A DNA stretch of 64,000 nucleotides from Terripilifer sp031921685 (GTDB taxonomy: Bacteria > Pseudomonadota > Alphaproteobacteria > Rhizobiales > Beijerinckiaceae). Below, one piece after another: positions 1 through 7,169 of this stretch. A program made the translations under genes and the position numbers. Position 1 is the first letter of the stretch. Each line of letters starts with the position of its first letter. The stretch spans positions 310,001-374,000 of the forward strand of contig NZ_JAPDHU010000003.1 of NCBI RefSeq assembly GCF_031921685.1. The letters are read 5' to 3'. Below the pieces are notes generated by a model. It saw nothing but the letters and a program-made list of their open reading frames with translations. It was not told where the DNA came from and did not search any database.

Positions 1-1
1 C

Positions 2-1567
2 GCCGACAAGATCCGCGCCAAAGCCCTGTCGCTCGGCCTCGCCAGTTCGGCCGATATCGCCACCATGACGCGCGATGAAATCTACAATTTCATCTTCGCG
101 CCGGGCTTCTCGACCGCACGGCGCGTGACGCAGGTGTCCGGCCGTGGCCTTGGCATGGACATCGTCCGGCAGACCGTGGAGTCCATCGGCGGCCGGATCA
201 ACATGTCGAGCCAGCCGGGCATCGGCAGCGTCTTCAAGCTGAAACTGCCGCTGACCTTGGCGATCACGCCGGCGCTCGTCGTCACCTCGCGCGGCCATCG
301 CTTCGCCGTGCCGCAAAACGCCGTCATAGAGGCCGTCGCCTGCCAGCCTGGCGGATCCTGCCGTCTCGACCTGATGCAAAACGCCCCTGTCCTGCATTTG
401 CGCGATGAAATCCTGCCGGTCATCGACCTCGCCAGCCACTTCGACAGAGCAGCGCCGCCCATCGCTATCGATCGCGAACAATTGGTCATCGTGCTGCGCT
501 CGGGCACCGCGACCTTCGCAGCCACCGTCGACACAATCGCCGATATTCAGGAAATCGTCGTCAAGCCGCTGGGTCCGTCTCTGGCGCATATCGCCGGCTT
601 CGCCGGCAATACGATTCTCGGCGACGGCTCGGTGGTGCTGATACTCGATATCGCCAGCCTTGCGACGACGCTCGGCCTGTCGACATCGACCAACTTCAGC
701 CCGAAGCAGCGAGACGACAGCGCCTATGTCAAGGAAGCGACGCGCATGATCGTCTTCCGCGCCGGCCCCGGCCCGCGCAAGGCCGTGCCGCTGTCGCAGA
801 TTTCTCGCATCGAAAATGTCGCCACCGCCGATATCGATCAATCCGGCGGCGCCTATGTCCTCAAGCGCGGCAGCTCCATCATTCCGCTCGCCGCCTGCTG
901 GGACGCCGATTTCTCCACCCAAACGCAATGGCCGGTTTTGATCATCGGCGTCGGCGGCGAACCCATGGGGCTGGCCGTATCGGAGATCATCGACGTCGTC
1001 GACGAGCCGCTCAACATCAACATTCCCGCGTCCGTGCCCACCGTGCTTGGCTCGACGATCCTGGCCGGGGAAGCGACTGAGATCGTCGATCTCGCCCACT
1101 ACATGCAGATCACGCTGCCCAAGGCCTTCCAGCGCGGCCATGCGCGCAAGTTCAACATTCTCCTCGTCGACGACAAGCAGTTCTTCCGCGATTTGCTCGC
1201 TCCTGTCATTTCCGCCGCCGGTTATGACGTCACCTCCGTGGCCAGCGGTGCCGAAGCGCTCAGCCTCGTCGAGCGCGGGCATGATTTCGACGCGGTGATC
1301 TCCGACATCGATATGCCCGGCATGACCGGCTATCAGCTGGCGCAGACCTTGCGCGCCGACCACGCTTTCGGATCGCGGCCGATCATCGCCATCGATGCTT
1401 ACGCCGGCCCCACCATCGCCACCGCGGCGCGCAAGGCCGGTATGACCGATGTGATCGGCAAGTTCGATCGCACCGCCCTGATCGACAGACTGAGCACGGC
1501 GCTGGAAGCCGATACCTTCGGCGCTTCATCCATTGAAGGCAGCGCCATGAACGGAGCGGCCGCATGA
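2..1567 (+). CDS. cheA: Chemotaxis histidine kinase CheA, hybrid with C-terminal receiver (5' end cut)
   Basis: The reading frame is open from base 2, so the Hpt, dimerisation and most of the kinase region lie upstream of the window. The visible 521 residues start in the HATPase domain, where the ATP-lid motif GRGLGMDIV is seen. They continue with two CheW-like regulatory domains (about residues 85-225 and 245-370). A response-regulator receiver domain follows (about 385-500), with acidic pair VDD, the putative phosphoacceptor Asp435 in SDIDMPG and a conserved Lys in IGKFD. CheA phosphorylates CheY and CheB in response to receptor arrays at the inner membrane. A CheA-receiver fusion is known in some alphaproteobacterial che operons and may act as a phosphate sink. 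The stop overlaps the cheW start (ATGA), which indicates translational coupling. Confidence 0.95.
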   Translation, partial: ADKIRAKALSLGLASSADIATMTRDEIYNFIFAPGFSTARRVTQVSGRGLGMDIVRQTVESIGGRINMSSQPGIGSVFKLKLPLTLAITPALVVTSRGHRFAVPQNAVIEAVACQPGGSCRLDLMQNAPVLHLRDEILPVIDLASHFDRAAPPIAIDREQLVIVLRSGTATFAATVDTIADIQEIVVKPLGPSLAHIAGFAGNTILGDGSVVLILDIASLATTLGLSTSTNFSPKQRDDSAYVKEATRMIVFRAGPGPRKAVPLSQISRIENVATADIDQSGGAYVLKRGSSIIPLAACWDADFSTQTQWPVLIIGVGGEPMGLAVSEIIDVVDEPLNINIPASVPTVLGSTILAGEATEIVDLAHYMQITLPKAFQRGHARKFNILLVDDKQFFRDLLAPVISAAGYDVTSVASGAEALSLVERGHDFDAVISDIDMPGMTGYQLAQTLRADHAFGSRPIIAIDAYAGPTIATAARKAGMTDVIGKFDRTALIDRLSTALEADTFGASSIEGSAMNGAAA

Positions 1568-2091
1568 ATCGTCCCGACATGAACCGCCCCGAACTGCAAC
1601 GGCGCACCGGTGCCCCCGTTTCATCGGCACTCGCGCAACGCACCGATAGCGTTTCCGCGCTGCTCGTCTTCGTCGTGACCATCAACGGTGAAACGTTCGG
1701 CCTGCCGATCGAACATGTGCGAACGGTGTTTCGCGTCACCGATGTCACGCCCGTGCCTTTGGCCCCCCCCTATGTGGTCGGATTGATCAATCTGCGCGGC
1801 AAGATTCTCACCGCCGTCAGCCTGCGCCAGAGGCTCGGCCTGCCCACCGATACGGTGAACAACGCTTTCGCCGTATGCCTGAAATATGAGGACGAGGATT
1901 TCGCCTTGATCGTCGATACGGTTCGGGACGTCGTCGAAGTACGGGAAGCCGATCGGCTCCCCGCTTCCCCGCACATCGCCGATGCGCGGGCGCAGCTCAC
2001 CCTTTCAATCTATCGGCAGGGCGAAACGCTCCTGCCTGTGCTCGACATCGCGAAAACAGTTTTGGCCAGCACCGCGGCGCAAGCCGCCTGA
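1564..2091 (+). CDS. cheW: Chemotaxis adaptor CheW
   Basis: This 175-residue protein is a single CheW (SH3-like) domain from about residue 28 to 170, after a short polar N-terminus. CheW couples methyl-accepting chemoreceptors to CheA at the membrane. The motif VVGLINLRGKILTAVSLRQRLG is typical of the family, given here in part: the segment around INLRGKI is the receptor/CheA contact strand. The ATG start overlaps the cheA stop by four bases. The gene is second in the visible che operon, followed by cheY after a 25-base gap. Length and position leave little doubt about the assignment. Confidence 0.95.
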   Translation: MNRPDMNRPELQRRTGAPVSSALAQRTDSVSALLVFVVTINGETFGLPIEHVRTVFRVTDVTPVPLAPPYVVGLINLRGKILTAVSLRQRLGLPTDTVNNAFAVCLKYEDEDFALIVDTVRDVVEVREADRLPASPHIADARAQLTLSIYRQGETLLPVLDIAKTVLASTAAQAA

Positions 2092-2116
2092 CCAGTGAAA
2101 TGGACGGAGACCTATC

Positions 2117-2482
2117 ATGAAGCACATCCTGATCGTCGATGACTCCACCGTCATCCGCAAGATCGCCAAGCGCATCCTGGAATCGCTTCACTTCGAGACC
2201 TCGGAAGCCGACGATGGCGAGAAAGCCCTCGCCATGTGCATGGAGCGCATGCCCGACGGCATCCTGCTCGATTGGAACATGCCGGTGATGGACGGCCTGA
2301 CCTTCCTGCAGAACCTGCGCAGCCGCCCGGACGGCACGCACCCCAAGGTCATTTTCTGCACGACCGAGAATGATGTCTCGCACATCGCCCGCGCCCTGCA
2401 CGCCGGCGCCGACGAATACATCATGAAGCCTTTCGACACGCGCATCGTTCAATCCAAATTCGAGGAAATCGGCCTCGCCTAA
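2117..2482 (+). CDS. cheY: Chemotaxis response regulator CheY
   Basis: This is a stand-alone receiver domain of 121 residues, the usual CheY size. It has the acidic pair Asp8-Asp9, the phosphoacceptor Asp52 in LLDWNMP, Thr83 in the CTTEN segment and Lys104 in MKPF, so all residues needed for phosphotransfer are present. Phosphorylated by CheA, it would bind the flagellar switch FliM and change motor behaviour. A GGAGA ribosome site precedes the ATG. It sits between cheW and cheB in the same direction, which fits the motility role rather than a general regulator. Confidence 0.94.
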   Translation: MKHILIVDDSTVIRKIAKRILESLHFETSEADDGEKALAMCMERMPDGILLDWNMPVMDGLTFLQNLRSRPDGTHPKVIFCTTENDVSHIARALHAGADEYIMKPFDTRIVQSKFEEIGLA

Positions 2483-2500
2483 CGGCGTGGCTCAGCCGGC

Positions 2501-3145
2501 ATGACCAAAGAAAACGCCAAAGCGAAATCCAGTAAGTCCGCCGCGATCGCGCAGCCGCGCGCGATCGTCATCGGCGCATCCGCCGGCGGTCCCGAGGCCT
2601 TGGCGACGCTTTTCGAGTCGCTCGTCGATTGCAATATTCCCGCCCCGATCTTCCTCGTCCTGCATATGCCGACGGATTTCTCGGCCATGGTCGCAGCCTA
2701 TATCGAACGCGTCAGCGGCCGGCCGACCAGCACCGCAACCGACGGCGCACCGCTCCCCGGCCATATCTATGTCGCACCCGCCGGACGGCATTTGCGGATC
2801 ACCGGCCGCCCCAGCCGCGCCATGATGCGTCTCGATGACGGCGACAGCGAAAACTTCTGCCGGCCGGCCGTCGATGTGCTTTTCCGCTCCGCCGCCGCGA
2901 CCTATGGCCATGGCTTGCTGGCTTTGGTGCTCACGGGCACCGGCCACGACGGGCTTGCCGGCGCCGCCGCCGTTGCCGCGGCCGGCGGCACGATCATCGC
3001 CCAGGACGAGAAATCCAGCGCCGCTTGGGGTATGCCCGGCGCCGTCGTCGAACACGGCCATGCGACGATGGTGCTGCCCATCAAAGTCATGGGCCTGAAA
3101 ATCGCGTCGTTGTTTCGTCCCGTCGAGCCCGGACGCGCCGCATGA
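2501..3145 (+). CDS. cheB: Chemoreceptor methylesterase CheB, catalytic domain only
   Basis: The 214 residues correspond to the CheB methylesterase/glutamine deamidase domain alone. The catalytic triad is visible as Ser27 in GASAGG, His55 in LVLHMP and Asp150 in GTGHDG, with spacing like that in enteric CheB. The N-terminal receiver domain and linker of classical CheB (about 350 residues) are absent, and the upstream 18 bases leave no room for them. It would remove methyl groups added by CheR to chemoreceptors. Without the receiver, direct phospho-control from CheA is missing; regulation by another route is inference. Its stop overlaps the cheR start (ATGA). Confidence 0.92.
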   Translation: MTKENAKAKSSKSAAIAQPRAIVIGASAGGPEALATLFESLVDCNIPAPIFLVLHMPTDFSAMVAAYIERVSGRPTSTATDGAPLPGHIYVAPAGRHLRITGRPSRAMMRLDDGDSENFCRPAVDVLFRSAAATYGHGLLALVLTGTGHDGLAGAAAVAAAGGTIIAQDEKSSAAWGMPGAVVEHGHATMVLPIKVMGLKIASLFRPVEPGRAA

Positions 3146-3984
3146 CCAACCGGTTCGATCAATTCCGGACCTTTCTCAAAGCCACCACGGGGGTCGCGCT
3201 TGAAAGCGATCAATGGCAAGCGGCTGAACAACGCCTGGCCCCGGTGGCGGGGCGCCTGGGCCTTTCGATCGACGATCTGATCGACCGGTTTCTGCGGCAT
3301 AGCGATCCCCGATTATCCGCCGCCGTCGTCGACACAATGATGACCAACGAAACCTTCTTCTTTCGCGACCGCAAACCGTTCGAACTGTTCCGCGAGGTCA
3401 TTCTGCCGCGCCTGCTCGAGCGCAAAGGCGAAGAGCGCCGCCTGCGCATCTGGTCGGCGGCCTGCGCCACCGGCCAGGAACCCTATTCGCTTGCCATGGT
3501 GCTCGACGAGGAAGCCCATCGTTTCAAGGACTGGACGATCGAGATCGTCGCCTCGGACATTTCCGCTTCCGCTTTAGAGACCGCGCGCGGCGGTCTCTAC
3601 AATCAGTTCGAAGTGCAGCGCGGCCTGCCCGTCGCCCTCTTGCTGCGCCATTTCCAGCGCGACCTGGAAAAATGGCGGATCACCGAGCGCCTGCGCGCGC
3701 AGGTGCAGTTCCAACAGGTCAATCTGATCGACGACTTCAGCCGGTTCGGTCCGTTCGACGTGATCTTCTGCCGCAATGTCCTGATGTATTTCGATCAGGC
3801 GACCCGCAAGACCGTGCTCAACCGTCTGGCCAGGACCTTGACGCCGGATGGCATTTTGATGCTCGGCGCGACCGAGTTCACGCCCGGTGACTGCGCCTTC
3901 GCGGCTTTGCCGGAAAGCCCGGCCCTGCTGCGGCTGCGCAAATCGAAGTCCGAAGCACCGGCCAGCCGCCTCGCCACCGCTTGA
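3142..3984 (+). CDS. cheR: Chemoreceptor glutamate methyltransferase CheR
   Basis: The product is a 280-residue S-adenosylmethionine-dependent methyltransferase that methylates glutamates on chemoreceptors, opposing CheB. The start is taken as the ATG that overlaps the cheB stop. The frame is open about 117 bases further upstream, but that part lies inside cheB. An N-terminal helical CheR domain (residues 1-75) is followed by the SAM-binding fold with SAACATGQEPYS and the FCRNVLMYFD segment typical of CheR. It is the last gene of the visible chemotaxis operon; a strong bidirectional terminator follows 17 bases after the stop. Confidence 0.95.
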   Translation: MTNRFDQFRTFLKATTGVALESDQWQAAEQRLAPVAGRLGLSIDDLIDRFLRHSDPRLSAAVVDTMMTNETFFFRDRKPFELFREVILPRLLERKGEERRLRIWSAACATGQEPYSLAMVLDEEAHRFKDWTIEIVASDISASALETARGGLYNQFEVQRGLPVALLLRHFQRDLEKWRITERLRAQVQFQQVNLIDDFSRFGPFDVIFCRNVLMYFDQATRKTVLNRLARTLTPDGILMLGATEFTPGDCAFAALPESPALLRLRKSKSEAPASRLATA

Positions 3985-4001
3985 AACATCATCCTGGAAT
4001 A

Positions 4002-4029
4002 AAAAAGCCCCGGCATGCCGGGGCTTTTT
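4002..4029. terminator. Bidirectional intrinsic terminator between cheR and ctrA
   Basis: A perfect 18-bp palindrome (4007-4024, GCCCCGGCA and its complement) is flanked by an A-run on the left and a T-run on the right. It can therefore terminate both the rightward che operon and the leftward ctrA transcript, which converge here. Confidence 0.9.
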
Positions 4030-4050
4030 CGATCGAGATGAACCGGCGGG

Positions 4051-4752
4051 TCACGCCGTGATGCGTTCGTCCGCGTCGCTGGGCTCGCGCAGCACATAGC
4101 CGCGGCCCCAGACGGTTTCGATATAGTTGCGGCCTTCGCTGGCATTGGCGAGCTTCTTGCGCAGCTTGCAGATGAAGACGTCGATGATCTTCAGCTCCGG
4201 CTCGTCCATGCCGCCATAGAGATGGTTGAGGAACATTTCCTTGGTGAGCGTCGTTCCCTTGCGCAGGGAGAGCAGCTCCAGCATCTGATATTCCTTGCCG
4301 GTGAGGTGCACGCGGTTGGCGCTGACCTCCACCGTCTTCTGGTCGAGATTGACGACCAGATCGCCGGTCGTGATGACCGACTGCGCATGTCCCTTCGAAC
4401 GGCGCACGATGGCGTGGATACGCGCCACCAGTTCGTCCTTATGGAAAGGCTTGGTGAGGTAATCGTCGGCGCCGAAGCCGAGACCCTTCACCTTGTCCTC
4501 GATACCGGCCAGACCCGAGAGGATCAGGATCGGCGTCTTCACCTTGGCGACGCGCAATGTGCGCAGCACCTCATAGCCGGACATGTCCGGCAGGTTCAGA
4601 TCGAGAAGGATGATGTCGTAATCATATAGCTTACCCAGATCGATCCCTTCTTCGCCGAGATCGGTCGTGTAAACATTGAAATTCTCAGATTTAAGCATCA
4701 GTTCGATGCTTTGAGCCGTCGCGCTGTCGTCTTCGATCAGTAATACGCGCAT
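4051..4752 (-). CDS. ctrA: Cell-cycle response regulator CtrA
   Basis: The 233 residues match the OmpR-type master regulator CtrA: receiver domain with phosphoacceptor Asp51 (LLDLNLP) and Lys in TKPFHKDEL, then a winged-helix DNA-binding domain ending in ETVWGRGYVLREP. In alphaproteobacteria CtrA binds TTAA-N7-TTAA sites and controls division, motility and, in Caulobacter, replication initiation. The start is the ATG at 4752 giving MRVLLIEDDS; an upstream in-frame extension lacks family similarity. A GGTGGGG ribosome-site-like run precedes it. The gene is convergent with the che operon and divergent from fliJ across a long control region with several GANTC sites, which suggests methylation-dependent control as in Caulobacter. 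Confidence 0.97.
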   Translation of the reverse strand: MRVLLIEDDSATAQSIELMLKSENFNVYTTDLGEEGIDLGKLYDYDIILLDLNLPDMSGYEVLRTLRVAKVKTPILILSGLAGIEDKVKGLGFGADDYLTKPFHKDELVARIHAIVRRSKGHAQSVITTGDLVVNLDQKTVEVSANRVHLTGKEYQMLELLSLRKGTTLTKEMFLNHLYGGMDEPELKIIDVFICKLRKKLANASEGRNYIETVWGRGYVLREPSDADERITA

Positions 4753-5273
4753 GTCGTGTCCCCACCTTGTCCCGCAACTTCGACCACCCAACTGGAGCGT
4801 CGCGGCCGCAGACAAATCGCCAACGGAGCAATCCCGTGTCTTCTACCGGCTTGGTAGTGTTAACGGCGATTGGTTAACAAAGCGTGTTTTTCGCCTGACT
4901 CATTCATACATAGAAAACGATTCATCGTGCAAATCTTTCAGAATCAGTGAGTTCGCATGTGAATTCGAATTAAAGTTTTGGATGAACAAAGCCCTATAAG
5001 GGATTCTGCGGACTCATCCTGGTAACGAATGGCCCGATCGCCCCGGTCCGGGCGCTCCCTTGGTCATCTGAATGGGCACGACGCCGGATCGCGCAAATCG
5101 CGCGAATCGCTTGTCGAAATCTGTTGCCGCCACTCGCGAAATCCGTCCCGCGGTAACGAAGCGGTTACGATGCTGTGGCATGGTGAATCTGTCTCGCGGT
5201 CAAAAGTAAACAGCCGGTGAAAACCCTGGGGGGATCACTGGCATGGCGTTCGTCAGCGTTTGGAGTTCGCGTA
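4753..5273. promoter_or_regulatory. ctrA/fliJ divergent control region with GANTC cluster
   Basis: This 520-base region carries no convincing gene. It contains seven GANTC (CcrM-type adenine methylation) sites, at 4897, 4919, 4941, 5002, 5011, 5104 and 5185; five lie within 119 bases and the first three are spaced exactly 22 bases apart. Two GTTAAC half-sites (4859 and 4873) lie nearer to ctrA; their TTAA cores are ten bases apart instead of the seven of the full CtrA box. An AT-rich stretch at 4900-5000 is the likely promoter zone. In Caulobacter one ctrA promoter is controlled by GANTC methylation and GcrA; the same here is inference. Confidence 0.7.
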
Positions 5274-5669
5274 ATGAAATCGCGGGATACCCTCATTCGA
5301 CTCAAGAGATTTCAAGCGGACGAGAAGCGTCGCCGCGTCAGCCAGATCGAGGCGATGATCGCCGAATTCTCGCGCATGCAGTCCGAACTCGACCGCGAGA
5401 TCGCGACCGAAGAGCAGCGCTCCGGCAATGCCGATCCGAGCCATTTCGCTTATTCCACCTATGCCCGCGCCGCGCGCGGCCGTCGCGACAACATCACCAA
5501 TTCCGCTAACGAACTGCGGGCCCAGCTCGAGGAAGCAAAGCTCCAGCTCGAGGCCGCCGTGGAGGAACTGGCCAAGGTCCAGAACCTCGAAGGCCGTGAC
5601 AAAAGCGGCGAGCGCCTTGTCGAGGTTCCGCGCGCGGACGCGATGATGCTGCGCCCAGCCGGCGCCTGA
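5274..5669 (+). CDS. fliJ: Flagellar export chaperone FliJ
   Basis: This 131-residue, highly charged protein is predicted to be almost entirely alpha-helical coiled coil (residues 5-115), which is the FliJ fold. FliJ binds the FliI ATPase and the export gate FlhA and escorts hook and filament subunits. The start at 5274 (MKSRDTLIRLKRFQ) is favoured by family similarity and by a GGAG ribosome site 10 bases upstream; the frame extends to 5217 without support. Its usual partner fliI is not next to it. It is divergent from ctrA, an arrangement that allows CtrA or GANTC control of both. A hairpin follows the gene. Confidence 0.85.
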   Translation: MKSRDTLIRLKRFQADEKRRRVSQIEAMIAEFSRMQSELDREIATEEQRSGNADPSHFAYSTYARAARGRRDNITNSANELRAQLEEAKLQLEAAVEELAKVQNLEGRDKSGERLVEVPRADAMMLRPAGA

Positions 5670-5692
5670 TTTTTCGCCTTTTTGCCTCTCGT

Positions 5693-5733
5693 ACGGCCCG
5701 GACCTAGGTGGGTTCGGGCCGTGCTGCGTTTTT
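5693..5733 (+). terminator. Probable terminator after fliJ
   Basis: An 8-bp stem (ACGGCCCG at 5693-5700 with CGGGCCGT at 5715-5722) and a 14-base loop are followed after six bases by five T residues. The gap before the T-run makes it weaker than the che/ctrA terminator. Confidence 0.55.
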
Positions 5734-5866
5734 ATGGCGCATTTTCCGCAATTTCCGTCGGAATGTCTTGCATCGGTCACGAAGTCATGCACGGATCGCA
5801 TGACTTCGGCGAGGCCTCGGCCCTGCCGAACGAGGGGCGCCCCAGGGACTGCGCACGAGAGCGAAT

Positions 5867-6922
5867 GTGAAACAACTGAAGAAATTTTTTTGGCCCGTCA
5901 TCGGTCTGGTGGCGGTCGTCTGGTCGCTCAAACTGCTCTACGCGAAACTTCTCGCGGAAGTCGCGACCGATCCATCCGTAAAAGCCATGCTCAAGACGAG
6001 CGGCTTTTTCAGCGATCTCGGCATCATCGCCACATCGATCGGCAGCAAGCTGTCCGCCATTCCCGCGCACAGTTATCTTCTTGCCGCTCTCTCCACCCTC
6101 GTCGCCTATGCCGCCTTGGCTTGGTACGACCGCATCGCCCTCATCCATCTCGACCGGCAGAAGGGCATTTCCTGGATTTACGTGTCGGTCTGTTCCTTCG
6201 TCACCTATGCGCTGTCGCACAACATCGGCGCCTCGGTGTTTTCGGGCGGCATGGTGCGCTTTCGCGCCTATACGGCCAAGGGACTGACCGGCGCCGAGGT
6301 CGCCATCCTCGTCGCGCTCTGCTCGTTCACCTTCGCCTTCGGCACGATCATCCTGCTCGGTTGGGTGCTGCTGTGGGAGCCGCAGATCTTGAAACCGCTG
6401 ACCAGTTTGTCGGCGAAATTCGATCTCGGCGAAACGCCGGCCCGTATCATCGGTGTCGGCCTGCTGGTGCTCTGCGCGCTCTACACCATCGGCGCCTGGC
6501 TGCACTTCAAGCCGCTGCAGATCGGCGGCTTCAAACTGGTCTATCCGCGCATGCCCGTCGTGGCGCGCCAATATCTCGCGGCGCCTCTCGAACTCGCCGG
6601 CGCCGCCGGCATCATCTATTTCGCGCTACCGGCCGATGGCAATCCAGGCTTCGCCGTCGTGCTCGGCGCCTTCTTGCTGTCGTTCTCGGCCGGCCTTTTG
6701 TCGCAGGTGCCGGGCGGCGTTGGCGTGATGGAAGCGGTCTTCCTCGCGATCATGCCGCAGATCCCCGCGACATCGGTCTTCGCGGCCTTGCTGGTCTGGC
6801 GGCTATTCTATCTGATCATTCCGCTGATCCTGTCCCTACCCGTCATTCTCCTGTTCGAACGCTCGCAACTCGGACAGGCGACGAAGGACATCGAGCCGCC
6901 AAGCTCGATTCTCAAACATTAG
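5867..6922 (+). CDS. Inner-membrane protein of the YbhN/MprF flippase-domain family (LPG_synthase_TM)
   Basis: The 351 residues form about eight hydrophobic segments, with family features such as SHNIGASVFSGGMVRFRAY in the middle and SQVPGGVGVMEAVFLAIMP near residues 280-300. These are typical of the integral-membrane domain shared by YbhN and the MprF lysyl-phosphatidylglycerol flippase. The aminoacyl-transferase domain of full MprF is absent, so no aminoacyl lipid synthesis is implied. The start is GTG 5867; an overlapping ATG two bases upstream runs straight into a stop. It stands alone, with a terminator immediately after it. Substrate and role (lipid movement or envelope stress) cannot be told from sequence. 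Confidence 0.8.
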   Translation: MKQLKKFFWPVIGLVAVVWSLKLLYAKLLAEVATDPSVKAMLKTSGFFSDLGIIATSIGSKLSAIPAHSYLLAALSTLVAYAALAWYDRIALIHLDRQKGISWIYVSVCSFVTYALSHNIGASVFSGGMVRFRAYTAKGLTGAEVAILVALCSFTFAFGTIILLGWVLLWEPQILKPLTSLSAKFDLGETPARIIGVGLLVLCALYTIGAWLHFKPLQIGGFKLVYPRMPVVARQYLAAPLELAGAAGIIYFALPADGNPGFAVVLGAFLLSFSAGLLSQVPGGVGVMEAVFLAIMPQIPATSVFAALLVWRLFYLIIPLILSLPVILLFERSQLGQATKDIEPPSSILKH

Positions 6923-6951
6923 AATCGCATTTCAGTCCGAATGCGATTTTT
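6923..6951 (+). terminator. Intrinsic terminator after the YbhN-like gene
   Basis: A 9-bp stem (AATCGCATT with AATGCGATT), 8-base loop and T-run begin directly after the TAG stop codon. Confidence 0.85.
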
Positions 6952-7169
6952 GTTTGAGAATCTCTGATTCCGACATGCCGAAACGCAAATCTCTATGCGG
7001 CACAGCCAAGCTGCGCCGCATTTGTCTTTAAAAAATCTCATTATTTCCAACTTTTACGGTCAGATGGATCGAACATGCGCCTTTGCGCGTTGTGATTGTG
7101 ACCATACTGCCCGAACACGTTTGGACGGCCGCCACGGCCCCCGTTTCAGGCATCGGCCTGTGAGGAGAC

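Noticed and set aside
4753..4815. N-terminal extension of CtrA
   Set aside because: CtrA proteins begin with MRVLLIEDD; the extra 21 residues are not conserved.
4859..4878. Full CtrA box TTAA-N7-TTAA near ctrA
   Set aside because: The two TTAA cores are separated by ten bases, not seven, so it is kept only as half-sites.
5029..5220. 63-codon frame in the ctrA/fliJ region
   Set aside because: No ribosome site and it overlaps the regulatory sites; composition looks non-coding.
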